In this document: in pieces, positions 7,518 to 16,670 of the stretch
Numbering within the stretch: the first letter of the stretch is position 1
Layout: each line of letters starts with the position of its first letter
Assembly (NCBI GenBank): GCA_050180895.1
Contig: JBFXDS010000001.1
Location: 434,001 to 498,000 of the forward strand
Source of the DNA: JBGPEQ01 sp050180895
GTDB lineage: Bacteria > Pseudomonadota > Alphaproteobacteria > Dongiales > Dongiaceae
DNA length: 64,000 nt
Direction: 5' to 3'
Notes under the pieces: generated by a model
The model's input: only the letters and a program-made list of their open reading frames with translations
The model's database searches: none
What the model was told of the DNA's origin: nothing
Program-made: the position numbers and the translations under genes

Positions 7518-9161
7518 TCATCCTCTGAAAGCACGGACTGCCGCCAGCAAGCCCGTTGTCGAGGAGTCATGGATGCCCGGCGTCTCCGGCGCGCGCAGCT
7601 CCGTGGCGATCGTCGAGGCCAGCTGCTTGCCCAGCTCCACGCCCCACTGGTCGAAGGAGTTCACGCCCCAGAGGAGTCCCTGCGCGAAGGTCTTGTGCTC
7701 GTAGAGCGCGAGGATCAGGCCGAGGGTACGCGGGTCGAGCCGGCGGAACAGCAGCGTGCTGGTCGGCTGGTTGCCCGGGTGCAGCTTGTGCGGCAGCAGC
7801 CGCGTGATCTCCGGTGCGCCCAGCCCGGTCGCCTCCAGCTCGGCGCGCACCTCGGCCTCCGTCCGGCCCTTCATCAACGCCTCCGTCTGCGCCAGGCAGT
7901 TGGCGATCAGCAACTCGTGATGCGGGCCGGCCGGATAGGCGCTCTCGGCCGGCAGCAGGAAGTCGGCCGGGATCAGCCGGGTGCCCTGGTGCAGCGCCTG
8001 GAAGAAGGCGTGCTGGCTGTTGGTGCCGGGCTCGCCCCACAGCACCGGCACGGTGGCGTGGTCGACCGCCGCGCCGTCGCGCGTCACCCGCTTGCCGTTG
8101 CTCTCCATCTCCAGCTGCTGGAGGTAGGCCGGCAGGCGGCGCAGCCCATGGTCGTAGGGGATGACGGCGTGGCTCTCGGCGCCGAAGAAGTTCGCGTACC
8201 AGATGCCGAGAAGCGCCATCAGCACGGGCATGTTGCGCTCGAGCGGCGCGCTCTGGAAATGCTCGTCCATGGCGTGCGCGCCCTCGAGCAGCCGCTCGAA
8301 ATTGTCGAAGCCGACGGCGAGCGCCAGCGGCAGGCCGACCGCCGACCACAGCGAGTAGCGGCCGCCGACCCAGTCCCAGATCTCGAAGCTGTTGGCGGGG
8401 TCGATGCCGAACTCGGCGACCGCCTGGCGGTTGTTGGAGACGGCGACGAAATGGCGCGCCAGGTCGGCGTCGGCGCCGCCTTTCGCCCGGAACCAGTCGC
8501 GCGCGGTACGCGCGTTGGTCAGGGTCTCAATCGTCGTGAAGGTTTTGGAGATGACAACGAACAGGGTCGTCGCCGGATCGAGCCCGGCGAGTGCCGTCGC
8601 GATCTCCGCCCCGTCGACATTGGCCGCGAACTGCACGCGCGGCCCCGACCCTGCGTAAGCCGGCAGCGCCAGCACCGCCATCTCCGGCCCCAGATGCGAG
8701 CCGCCGATGCCGATGCTCACCACGTCCGTGATCCGGCGCCCGTCATGCCCGGTCCAGGCGCCGCTGCGCACGGCCTCGGCGAAGTCGCGCAGGCGGCGCA
8801 GCACGTCGTTGACCGCCGGCATCACGTCCTGCCCGTCGAGCTCGATCGGCCGGTCGGAGCGGTTGCGCAGGGCGACATGCAGCGCCGCCCTTCGCTCGGT
8901 GGCGTTGATGCGATCGCCGCGGAACATGCGCGCGATCCATTCCGGCAGCTCCGCTTCGCGCGCCAGCTCGAGCAGCAGCGACAGGGTGCGCGTGGTGACG
9001 CGGTGCTTCGAGTAGTCGAGCAGCAGGCCGTCGACGCGCAGCGACAGCCGCTCGAAGCGGTTGGGCTCCTGGGCGAAGAGGTCGCGCATGTGGATGCGCG
9101 CCATGGTCTTGTGGTGCGCCTGCAGCCCCTGCCAGGCGGCGGATTTTGTCAGCTGGGCCAT
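7518..9161 (-). CDS. pgi: Glucose-6-phosphate isomerase
   Basis: This 547-residue protein has both PGI signatures: VGGRYSLWSAVG, and GVNSFDQWGVELGK near the C-terminus with the catalytic Lys. The phosphate site is in SIGIGGSHLGPEM, and the catalytic Glu and His are expected in GEPGTNSQHAFFQ. The enzyme interconverts glucose 6-phosphate and fructose 6-phosphate in the cytoplasm, serving glycolysis/Entner-Doudoroff recycling and gluconeogenesis. It is divergent from glucokinase, so the two central-carbon genes share a 164-bp upstream region. Length is normal for the long (E. coli-like) PGI type. Confidence 0.96.
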   Translation of the reverse strand: MAQLTKSAAWQGLQAHHKTMARIHMRDLFAQEPNRFERLSLRVDGLLLDYSKHRVTTRTLSLLLELAREAELPEWIARMFRGDRINATERRAALHVALRNRSDRPIELDGQDVMPAVNDVLRRLRDFAEAVRSGAWTGHDGRRITDVVSIGIGGSHLGPEMAVLALPAYAGSGPRVQFAANVDGAEIATALAGLDPATTLFVVISKTFTTIETLTNARTARDWFRAKGGADADLARHFVAVSNNRQAVAEFGIDPANSFEIWDWVGGRYSLWSAVGLPLALAVGFDNFERLLEGAHAMDEHFQSAPLERNMPVLMALLGIWYANFFGAESHAVIPYDHGLRRLPAYLQQLEMESNGKRVTRDGAAVDHATVPVLWGEPGTNSQHAFFQALHQGTRLIPADFLLPAESAYPAGPHHELLIANCLAQTEALMKGRTEAEVRAELEATGLGAPEITRLLPHKLHPGNQPTSTLLFRRLDPRTLGLILALYEHKTFAQGLLWGVNSFDQWGVELGKQLASTIATELRAPETPGIHDSSTTGLLAAVRAFRG

Positions 9162-9325
9162 CGACTTTCCTCGTTGACTCCGTGCCGTTTCAGTGACGAC
9201 TAGTACAAGGATTCTCGAAATCGGACGGGATCTTGCACGGCGTCGGTCCCATCCCGAACGACAGGTTCAGCCTTCGGGAATCGCGGTACGGTGTAACGCA
9301 GCGCGTGAGTCATACCACCTCCATC

Positions 9326-10306
9326 ATGTCCGACAACGCGAGATCTCTGGTCGGCGACATCGGCGGCTCCACCGCGCGCTTCGCCATCGCGCGCGCCGGG
9401 CCGGGGGGCGTCGTCCTCGACCATGTCCTGACCATGCCGGCCGCGGATTATCCGGCCCTGGCCACGGCAGTGGAGCACTACCTGGCCGCCACCGGGGTGA
9501 CGGCGCCGACGTCCGCCGCCATCGCCATAGCCGGTCCCATCGTCGGCGACCGGGCCGAGATCACCAACCACAGCGCCTGGTCCTTCTCCATCGACGCGGT
9601 GCGCCGCTGTCTCGGCCTGGTCAGGCTGGCGGTGATCAATGACTTCACCGCCGTGGCGCTGTCGCTGCCGCAGCTGCCGCCGGCGGAGCTGCGGCAGGTC
9701 GGCGGCGAGGCGCCGGCAGACGGCGCGTCCAAGGCGGTCATCGGGCCCGGCACCGGCCTCGGCGTCTCCGGCATCGCCAGGACCGATGATCGCTGGACAG
9801 CGATCGAAGGGGAGGGCGGCCACGCCACCTTCGCGCCGATGAGCGCCCGCGAATCGCGCATCGGCGAGGTGCTGCGGCAACGCTTCGGCCATGTCTCCTG
9901 GGAGCGCATCCTCTCCGGCCCGGGGCTGGTCAATCTCTATGACGCCGTCGCCGAGCTGGAGGGAACGCCGGCCGAAGTCCTGTCGCCGGAGACGATCGCC
10001 GCGCACGGTCGCGCCGGCGATTGCCGGCTGTGCCGCGAGGCCCTGGAGATCTTCTGCGCCGCCCTCGGCACCGCCGCCGGCAACCTGGCGCTCACCTTCG
10101 GCGCCCGCGGCGGCGTCTATGTCGCCGGCGGCATCGTGCCGCAGCTCGGCGACTTTTTCGCCGCGTCGGCGTTCCGCTCCCGCTTCGAAAGCAAAGGTCG
10201 GCTCTCCACCTATGTGCGGCCGATCCCTACCTACGTTGTCACTGCGGCTACTCCCGGCCTCGTCGGCGCCGCCGTGGCGGCGCTGGACGCGGGGCAGCGG
10301 CCATGA
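9326..10306 (+). CDS. glk: Glucokinase (Glk family)
   Basis: This 326-residue protein starts at ATG 9326. The upstream frame stays open, but homologues begin with the phosphate motif VGDIGGSTARFAI, which falls at residues 9-21 here. Other family motifs are VINDFTAVALSL with the catalytic Asp, IGPGTGLGVSGI, and EGGHATFAP. It phosphorylates glucose with ATP. It is divergent from pgi. Its stop overlaps by 4 nt the start of a DsbA-like gene, an unusual translational partner. Confidence 0.94.
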   Translation: MSDNARSLVGDIGGSTARFAIARAGPGGVVLDHVLTMPAADYPALATAVEHYLAATGVTAPTSAAIAIAGPIVGDRAEITNHSAWSFSIDAVRRCLGLVRLAVINDFTAVALSLPQLPPAELRQVGGEAPADGASKAVIGPGTGLGVSGIARTDDRWTAIEGEGGHATFAPMSARESRIGEVLRQRFGHVSWERILSGPGLVNLYDAVAELEGTPAEVLSPETIAAHGRAGDCRLCREALEIFCAALGTAAGNLALTFGARGGVYVAGGIVPQLGDFFAASAFRSRFESKGRLSTYVRPIPTYVVTAATPGLVGAAVAALDAGQRP

Positions 10307-11019
10307 CGCGGCGGCAGGTCCTGACCGGCGCGGCACTGGCGGCAATCGCGGTGGGCGCGGCCGGCGGGTCGCTCGACGGCCGGGTGCGGCGCCGGCTGCG
10401 CGAGCTGTTCATGAGCGAGGAGGAGATCGCCGCCGCGCGGGCCGAGGCGCGGGCGGAATGGCGGCGCGAGCAGGAGAGCGCGCTGGGCGGGCGTCTCGCC
10501 GGACGCTGGGCCGAGGTCGCCGGCGTGAGGGCCGCGACCCTGTCCTTCGCAGATGGCGGCTTCCGCGCCGCGCTGGTCGAGATCGGCAGCGTCGCGACCG
10601 TGGCCACGCTCAACCTCGCGGCTTCCGACTATCGCTGCGGCTACTGCCGCGCCGACGCGCCGGCACTGCGCGACCTGATCCGGGAGCGGCCGGGCCGGCC
10701 CTTCGTCTTCCTGGAGGCCGCCATCCTCGGACCGCCGTCGCTGGAGTTGGCGAAGCTGTCGCTGGCCGCCGCGACTCTCGGCAAGTTCCCCGAGGCGCAC
10801 GAGGCGCTGTTCGAGCTGTCGCGCGACGCCGGCGACGGTCTGGCCGGCCGGCTGGCGCAGCGGCTCGACATCGACGCTGCGGCCCTGGCGGCGGCCGGCC
10901 CGGAGTCGGCCCGCCTCCTGGAGGACCATTTGCGCCTCGCGGATCTGCTGGGGATCCGCGTGACCCCGACCTATGTCCTCGACGGCCGTCCCCGCATCGG
11001 CGTCCTGACGCGGTCGTAG
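10303..11019 (+). CDS. DsbA-family thiol oxidoreductase, exported, short C-terminus
   Basis: This 238-residue protein starts in the glk stop (ATGA). The N-terminus MTRRQVLTGAALAAIAVGAA has a twin-arginine-like motif plus hydrophobic segment, so it is likely exported or membrane-anchored. A helical region precedes the thioredoxin fold, with the active site YRCGYCRADAP (CGYC) and the cis-proline segment GIRVTPTYVL. After that strand the protein ends within about 12 residues, at RIGVLTRS, where DsbA homologues usually continue with a final helix. The last 49 nt overlap the convergent DUF1194 gene, so the tail was probably lost or replaced. Thiol-disulfide exchange in the periplasm is likely. Confidence 0.8.
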   Translation: MTRRQVLTGAALAAIAVGAAGGSLDGRVRRRLRELFMSEEEIAAARAEARAEWRREQESALGGRLAGRWAEVAGVRAATLSFADGGFRAALVEIGSVATVATLNLAASDYRCGYCRADAPALRDLIRERPGRPFVFLEAAILGPPSLELAKLSLAAATLGKFPEAHEALFELSRDAGDGLAGRLAQRLDIDAAALAAAGPESARLLEDHLRLADLLGIRVTPTYVLDGRPRIGVLTRS

Positions 11020-11777
11020 AGCAGGATCGGTGGCGGCGAGGTGACGCCGCTGCGCGGCAGGCGGGCCATCGCGATCTCGTTGCGGAACTTCCGTGCCAGC
11101 ACCTCGACCATATGCCCGGCCTCGTCCACCGAAAGAACGAACGCTCCCGGCCCGCCGACGACCTGCCGGCGGTAGTAGTCGAGCAGGAGCGGGTCGCCGC
11201 CGAACACGACACCGTTCACCGTGACACCCGTGGCGACGATGCGGTCGCGGGCGGCCGGGGCATCCTCGCCCACATTGTCCGTGCCGTTGCCGATGATATT
11301 CACCAGGGATCGACCGGCGGCGAAGGGGGCTGCCCGTACCAGTTCGGCGGCGTAGTCGATCGCCTGCGACAAGTCGGTGAGCCGGCCGTAGTAGAACCGT
11401 TCGCCGCGGCGCGCCTCCCGCTCGACATCGACCCGCAGCCGGGCTTCGATCCTCTCGGCGACCTCCCATGCATCCTCGGGCGAAGCGATGAGCGTCCACG
11501 GCACGATCAACGGAAACTGGTCATGGTGCCATGCGAACACGGCAAAGCCTATTCGTCCATGCGGTCCGCTTCGGATTGCGGCGAGAATCTCGGGCGAGCG
11601 GATTGCCAGCGCCAAGCCTTCGATCTCCCGGTGCATATCCACAACTGCGACGGAATCCGAGATATCGAGCGCGGTGACGATATTGGCGTCGGTGACGATG
11701 TCCTCCGCCCGGCCGGCGTCGCCGCAGAAGAGCACGGAGCCCAGGGTCAGCATCCCAAACGCCAACGATCGCATCAT
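10971..11777 (-). CDS. DUF1194 (von Willebrand A-like) secreted protein with an extended C-terminus
   Basis: This 268-residue protein has a signal peptide (hydrophobic residues 2-22, ending GRAED). It then follows the DUF1194 pattern: a MIDAS-like start TALDISDSV, the core FAVFAWHHDQ, and NIIGNGTDNVGED. Homologues normally stop soon after a segment like VEVLARKFRNEIA. Here about 30 further residues follow, partly encoded antisense to the DsbA-like gene (overlap 10971-11019). The family is widespread in alphaproteobacteria and has no established function. A metal-dependent protein-binding role is only suggested by the fold. Confidence 0.82.
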   Translation of the reverse strand: MMRSLAFGMLTLGSVLFCGDAGRAEDIVTDANIVTALDISDSVAVVDMHREIEGLALAIRSPEILAAIRSGPHGRIGFAVFAWHHDQFPLIVPWTLIASPEDAWEVAERIEARLRVDVEREARRGERFYYGRLTDLSQAIDYAAELVRAAPFAAGRSLVNIIGNGTDNVGEDAPAARDRIVATGVTVNGVVFGGDPLLLDYYRRQVVGGPGAFVLSVDEAGHMVEVLARKFRNEIAMARLPRSGVTSPPPILLYDRVRTPMRGRPSRT

Positions 11778-11932
11778 ACGCCGCTCTTGCCCGATCTGCG
11801 GCGCAGCCGCACGATGCGATTGCAGTCGGGGTCCGCGAAATGTTCGCTAAGTTTTCGTGACGCGGATTTACCCGATGCGTGAAATGCGCATAGACTGAGG
11901 CAGCCGGCACCCCCGGTGCCGGCCGATGCGAG

Positions 11933-14422
11933 ATGGACACACCGACCCCACCGCGATTGATGGTGCGGATGCTCGGGGGCTTCGCGCTCACCGGCGCCGA
12001 TGGCGATGACCTCACCCTTCCGCGGAAGAAGATGAGGGCGCTTGTCGCTCTGCTGGCCATGGCGCCGGCCGCCGGTTGGCCGCGGGAGCGGCTGACGGCG
12101 CTGCTGTGGGGCGACCGCGACGAGGAGCAGGCGCGCGGCAGCCTGCGGCAGGCCCTGGCGGAACTCCGACGCATCGTCGGCGACTCGGCCTTGCGGACCG
12201 ACCGCGACACCGCGGCCTTCAATCCGGCCGTCCTGCGCGTTGACGCCGAGGAGTTCGAGCGGCTGGCGGCGGCCGGAAAGCTGGAACCGGCGGCGGCGCT
12301 CTACCGCGGCGACTTGCTCGACGGGGTCAGCCTGCCCGATGCCGGTTTCGCCGACTGGCTCCTGGTCGAGCGCACACGTCTACATGATCTCGCCGCCCGC
12401 GTATTGGCGCGGCTGCTGGTCTCGCAGTCGGGAGACCGCGCGATCGCGACCGCACAGCGGTTGCTGCGGCTCGATCCGGCGCACGAGGAGGCGCACCGCG
12501 CCCTGATGCGGCTCTATGCGGCGCAGGGCGATCGGTCTCAGGCACTGCGTCAGTACCAGCTCTGCCGCGACACCCTAGAGCGCGAGCTCGGCGTCAAGCC
12601 GGAGCCGGAGACGAAACGGCTGTTCGAGGCGATCCAATCATCGGCGCGGGGCGTTGCGGCCGAGCCTGCGCCACCTCCGGGCAACGGCGTGGCTGCCGGG
12701 GATGTGAGCGCAAAAGCGGCGGCGGATGACGGCTCGCGGCTCCGGATCCTCCGATCTAGGCGCCGGCTGGCGGCGGTTGCCGCCACCCTCGTCCTTCTCC
12801 TCTCGGCCGGTGCGGCGGCCTGGTGGCGTCCCTGGGAGCCGGCGATCGAGCCGGCGGCCGTCGAGCGCATGGCCCTCCCGCTGCCGGACAAGCCGTCGAT
12901 CGCCGTGCTGCCCTTCGTCAACATCGGCGACGATCCGAAACAGGCGCACGTCGCCGATGGCCTTACCGACGGCCTCATCACAGAGCTGTCGCAGGTGTCC
13001 GGGCTGTTCGTGATCTCTCGCAACTCGACATTCGCCTATAAGAACAGGACGGTGCCGCCGAAACAGGTCTCGGAAGAACTCGGGATCCGCTACGTGCTCG
13101 AAGGCAGCGTTCAGCGGGCCGGCGATCGGCTGCGGATCAACGCGCAGCTCATCGACGCTCTCAGCGCCGGCCATGTGTGGGCCGGCAAGTTCGATGGTTC
13201 GGTCGCGGACGTCTTTGCGCTGCAGGACCAGGCAGCGCGGAGCATCGCCGACACGTTGGCCGTGAAGCTGACGGAGGCGGAGCACGTCGCGCTCGGTCTG
13301 CAAGAGACGAACGTTCCGGCAGCCTACGATTCGTTCTTGCAGGGCTGGGCGCACTATCGGCGGGCGACACCGGGGGATTTCGCCAGGGCGATTCCCTATT
13401 TTGAGGGGTCGATCAGGCTGGATCTGAACTATGCCCGCGCGCATGCCGCGCTCGCCATGGTCTACTTCCTCGCCTACGACGAGGGCTGGTCCGGCCTCCT
13501 CGGCATGACGGCGGACCATGCCTTCCGGACATCGCGCGAGCACCTGAAGCTCGCGAGCGCGCATCCGACCTCCACGTCGCATCAGGTCGCCGGGAGCATC
13601 TCCCGCAGCCGCGGCTGGCAGGACGATGCGTTGAAGGAATTCCAGGCCGCGATCGCCCTCGATCCCAACGATGCCTGGAGTTACGCCTATCTGGCATTCG
13701 CCTTGATTTATGCCGGCCGGCCGGCCGAGGCGACCGCCCAAATCGAGATCGCCATGCGGCTCGACCCGTACTACCCGCCGGTGTTCGACTTTTATCGCGG
13801 ACTGGCGCAGTTCGAGCAGAACCACCTGGCGGACACAGCGATCACCTTGGAAAAGGCGGCGCAGCGCAGTCCCGACGACCCCCGGCCGCTGCTCTATCTG
13901 GCCGCGAGCTATGCTTACCTCGGCGAAGAGAAGAAGGCGGCCGACATCGTTGCAACCTACAGCAGCGCGCGCGTCAAGCAAGGCGGCCTGCCATTCGTGA
14001 TGAGCGATTGCATATCCAAATGGCCGTCCCTCAGGCCTCCCGCGGATTCTCCCCTCATTCGCGGGCTGCTCCAGGTGGGCGTGCCATACAATTTCGATTC
14101 GAGTATGTTCGACGAGCTTCGGCTGGGCGCCGCGGAAATCGAGTCCCTTCTCTTCGGCCATCGCCTGCATGGCCGTACTTTGGGGAGCGGCTGGGAGCAT
14201 GGCATGTCGGTATCGCCGGACGGTACAGCCGTGATGTTCGGCGACTGGGGGAGCGGCGCCGCCATGGTGGAACTCGCCGGCAGTGGCCGCCTCTGCTTCG
14301 TGCGGACGGCCACGATGAATTGCGGCAGCATCCTGCGCAATCCCGGCGGGACCAGGGCGGCGGAGAACGAGTACATCTGGTTCGCAAGTCCGGAGGCCTT
14401 CTCGTTTTCTCAGCTGGAGTGA
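11933..14422 (+). CDS. BTAD/winged-helix regulator fused to TolB-like and TPR domains
   Basis: This 829-residue protein starts with a winged helix (about 10-95; LPRKKMRALVALLAMAP, then LRQALAELRR). A bacterial transcriptional activation domain follows (about 100-240, ending ELGVKPEPETKRLF), the SARP-type arrangement. One membrane helix lies near 278-298. After it comes a TolB-like/CadC-type domain from about 320 (KPSIAVLPFVNIGDD, then FVISRNSTFAYKN and YVLEGSVQRAGDRLR), then TPR-like helices to about 650. The last 130 residues have no recognised domain. The layout suggests a membrane-bound transcription factor. Targets are unknown; the adjacent genes are divergent or convergent, so no operon is visible. 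Confidence 0.82.
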   Translation: MDTPTPPRLMVRMLGGFALTGADGDDLTLPRKKMRALVALLAMAPAAGWPRERLTALLWGDRDEEQARGSLRQALAELRRIVGDSALRTDRDTAAFNPAVLRVDAEEFERLAAAGKLEPAAALYRGDLLDGVSLPDAGFADWLLVERTRLHDLAARVLARLLVSQSGDRAIATAQRLLRLDPAHEEAHRALMRLYAAQGDRSQALRQYQLCRDTLERELGVKPEPETKRLFEAIQSSARGVAAEPAPPPGNGVAAGDVSAKAAADDGSRLRILRSRRRLAAVAATLVLLLSAGAAAWWRPWEPAIEPAAVERMALPLPDKPSIAVLPFVNIGDDPKQAHVADGLTDGLITELSQVSGLFVISRNSTFAYKNRTVPPKQVSEELGIRYVLEGSVQRAGDRLRINAQLIDALSAGHVWAGKFDGSVADVFALQDQAARSIADTLAVKLTEAEHVALGLQETNVPAAYDSFLQGWAHYRRATPGDFARAIPYFEGSIRLDLNYARAHAALAMVYFLAYDEGWSGLLGMTADHAFRTSREHLKLASAHPTSTSHQVAGSISRSRGWQDDALKEFQAAIALDPNDAWSYAYLAFALIYAGRPAEATAQIEIAMRLDPYYPPVFDFYRGLAQFEQNHLADTAITLEKAAQRSPDDPRPLLYLAASYAYLGEEKKAADIVATYSSARVKQGGLPFVMSDCISKWPSLRPPADSPLIRGLLQVGVPYNFDSSMFDELRLGAAEIESLLFGHRLHGRTLGSGWEHGMSVSPDGTAVMFGDWGSGAAMVELAGSGRLCFVRTATMNCGSILRNPGGTRAAENEYIWFASPEAFSFSQLE

Positions 14423-14474
14423 CCGCCGCGAACTCGCCGACGCCCCGCGACATCTCTGGTCCAAGACGGCCGGC

Positions 14475-15068
14475 TCAGAACAGCAACGCCACAGCGACCG
14501 AGGCGACAAGCAGCACGGCGAACAAGAGGTTGATCGCCCGGTTCGAGCGCGGGGCGCGGAACAGCCGCGTGAGCGCCGTTCCCGCCAGCAACCAAGCCAT
14601 GTTGACCGCGCTCATGATCGCCAGCAGGAGGACCGCCTTCGCCGCGGCGTCCAGGACGATCCGCTCGCGCACCAGCACGAAGCCGGAGAAGAGCGCCGCC
14701 ATGGCCGCATAACCCTTCGGATTGACCAGCGAGAGGAACAGCCCGCCGCCGAATGACGGCCGGCGTCCCTGGCCTGCGCCCTCGGCCAGCGGCGGCGCGG
14801 TCGCGATGCGGAATGCGAGATAGGCGAAGTAGGCCGCCGACGCCGCGATCACGACAGGCGTCGCGCCCGGCAACGCCAGAACGACGCCCATCACGCCGGT
14901 GGCGGCGACGGCCATCACGGCGATCATGCCGATCACGATCCCCGCCATGTAGCCGAGGCCGCGGCGCGCGCCGAACGCGGCGCCGGTGGCGGCAAGGCTC
15001 AGCGTGGCCGGGCCGGGGCTGCCGACCAGCGCCAGTCCGGCGAGCAGGAAAGCGAGCAGGCCGTTCAT
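14475..15068 (-). CDS. LysE/RhtB-family amino acid exporter
   Basis: This 197-residue protein of about six membrane helices starts at ATG 15068; an upstream in-frame ATG at 15113 is less likely because the family begins directly with the first helix. The conserved GLALVGSPGPATLSLA, GARRGLGYMAGI and LSLVNPKGYAAM are LysE/RhtB signatures. Members export amino acids or analogues from the cytoplasm. It lies downstream of a DUF2000 gene on the same strand, with an AraC regulator divergent from both. This recurring cluster suggests that the AraC protein controls export. Confidence 0.88.
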   Translation of the reverse strand: MNGLLAFLLAGLALVGSPGPATLSLAATGAAFGARRGLGYMAGIVIGMIAVMAVAATGVMGVVLALPGATPVVIAASAAYFAYLAFRIATAPPLAEGAGQGRRPSFGGGLFLSLVNPKGYAAMAALFSGFVLVRERIVLDAAAKAVLLLAIMSAVNMAWLLAGTALTRLFRAPRSNRAINLLFAVLLVASVAVALLF

Positions 15069-15165
15069 GCGCCTCAGGTGACCGGGGAAGACCTGCTTTG
15101 GCGATGCAAGCAACCCAGGTCGGGCCTCCGGATGTGCGAGTGCGTTCTCATGTTCACCATCGAAA

Positions 15166-15645
15166 CTACCGGTGCAGCGACAGCCCCTTCAGCACCTTGT
15201 CGACGAGCTTGCGCTCGCCGCGCACGGCCATGCCGACAAGCCGCAGATCCTCGCTGCGCACGGTCTTCACCGCGGCGCGGTTGGCCGCGTCGTGGTTGGT
15301 GCGGAACAACTCCTCGGTGAAGACCGAGAAGCGCAGCCCGCAACCGCGCAGGCGCTCATAGGCCTGCCGGAGCTGCGCTGCGTCCGCCGCGAACACCAGG
15401 ACGGGCTGGCGGAACATCGGCAGGTAGCGATGGCCGGAGCCGTCCTCGTAAGGTGCACCGATGCAGTCCGGCTCGGTGCCGGCGACGCCGCTCGCCAGGA
15501 ACGCCGCGGCGTTGAGCTTCTGCCACACTGGCAGGTCCTCGCGCAGCACCACCGCGATCTTCGTGCCGAACCGCACGATGTCGTCCGCCGGTGGATCGCA
15601 CGCCGCCGTCCTGCCGCCCTCTCCCTCCGCTAAGTTCGTCCGCAT
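15166..15645 (-). CDS. DUF2000 family protein
   Basis: This is a protein of about 159 residues from ATG 15645. DUF2000 features are KIAVVLREDLPVWQKLNA, FLASGVAG and the C-terminal half FTEELFRTNHDAANRAAV. The family is thought to share a peptidyl-tRNA hydrolase 2-like fold, with no established reaction. It lies between lysE (same strand, downstream) and the divergent AraC regulator. The start is chosen by family length; the frame remains open to 15762. Function is unknown; the neighbours suggest a role with amino acid or amine export. Confidence 0.8.
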   Translation of the reverse strand: MRTNLAEGEGGRTAACDPPADDIVRFGTKIAVVLREDLPVWQKLNAAAFLASGVAGTEPDCIGAPYEDGSGHRYLPMFRQPVLVFAADAAQLRQAYERLRGCGLRFSVFTEELFRTNHDAANRAAVKTVRSEDLRLVGMAVRGERKLVDKVLKGLSLHR

Positions 15646-15803
15646 GCGACCTCCATCGAACCCGGCATCCACCTGTCCCGTATGGTAGGATTGCCGCGCT
15701 CCGCTTTCTTGTACGGGATTGCTCCGGCGGTACCCGTTGCGGGACGACGCCGGCTCCTCCAACTTGTAGGGCGAACGGCAACGACAAAGCGTGCGTATCG
15801 GGA

Positions 15804-16670
15804 ATGACGCGACAGCCGACCACTCCGACCGACGACTGGGCCGAATTCGCCGCCGCTCGCGCCTTCGGTGTGGAGCTGCTGCGTGCCCATTTCGTGCACC
15901 ATGTCTACGAGCGCCATAGCCACGAGGACTACGCCATCGGCGTGACGGAATGCGGCGTGCAGGTCTTCAACTGCCGCGGCGCCCGGCACGTCAGCACGAC
16001 CGGAACGGTCATGGCCTTCAATCCGGATGAGCCGCATGATGGTCATGCCGGCATTCCCGAGGGCTTCACCTACCGCATGCTTTACATCGCACCCGGGCCG
16101 ATGCGCCGCGTCCTCGAGGATGTCCGCGACGGTAGGTCGGCCGCGCTCCCCTTCGCCCGCGCGCCCTTGATCCGCGATCCCGTTCTCGCCCACTCGGTGC
16201 GCGCCCTGCATGCCGCTCTCAGCCGCAACGCCCCGCGCCTCGAAGCCGACTCCCTCCTGCGCGAGACCTGCCTGCGCTTCGTCGCCGGCCATGCAGATGA
16301 CCGCCTGCGGCTGCCGCTGCCGCCGCGCCCCGGCTTCGCCGCGCTCGCGCGGGCGCGCGATGCCCTGCACGACTCGCTGGCGGAGGATATCTCCACCGAT
16401 GACCTGGCGGCGATCGCCGGCCTCAGCCGCTTCCATTTCTGCCGCGCCTTCGCCCGCGCCTACGGCCTGCCGCCTCACGCTTATCAGCTGCAGCTCCGCC
16501 TCGCCGAGGCGAAGCGCCGGCTCGCTGCCGGCGAGCCGCCCGCCCAGGTCGCGGCCGCGGTCGGCTTTGCCGACCAGAGCCACCTGAGCAAGCGCTTCAA
16601 GGGCGCCTTCGGCATCACCCCCGGCCGCTTCGCCGCGGCGAACACGCTCGGTCGGGATGGTTTATGTTAG
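15804..16670 (+). CDS. AraC-family transcriptional regulator
   Basis: This 288-residue protein has an N-terminal cupin-like AraC ligand-binding domain (HHVYERHSHEDYAIG, about 25-42; later PDEPHDGHAG). The C-terminal double helix-turn-helix runs from about 190 (ISTDDLAAIAGLSRFHFCRAF, then GFADQSHLSKRFKGAFGITP). The start ATG 15804 gives the usual family length; the upstream frame runs into the DUF2000 promoter. It is divergent from DUF2000-lysE, which it probably regulates in response to a small molecule. It overlaps the following GNAT gene by 7 nt. Confidence 0.88.
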   Translation: MTRQPTTPTDDWAEFAAARAFGVELLRAHFVHHVYERHSHEDYAIGVTECGVQVFNCRGARHVSTTGTVMAFNPDEPHDGHAGIPEGFTYRMLYIAPGPMRRVLEDVRDGRSAALPFARAPLIRDPVLAHSVRALHAALSRNAPRLEADSLLRETCLRFVAGHADDRLRLPLPPRPGFAALARARDALHDSLAEDISTDDLAAIAGLSRFHFCRAFARAYGLPPHAYQLQLRLAEAKRRLAAGEPPAQVAAAVGFADQSHLSKRFKGAFGITPGRFAAANTLGRDGLC

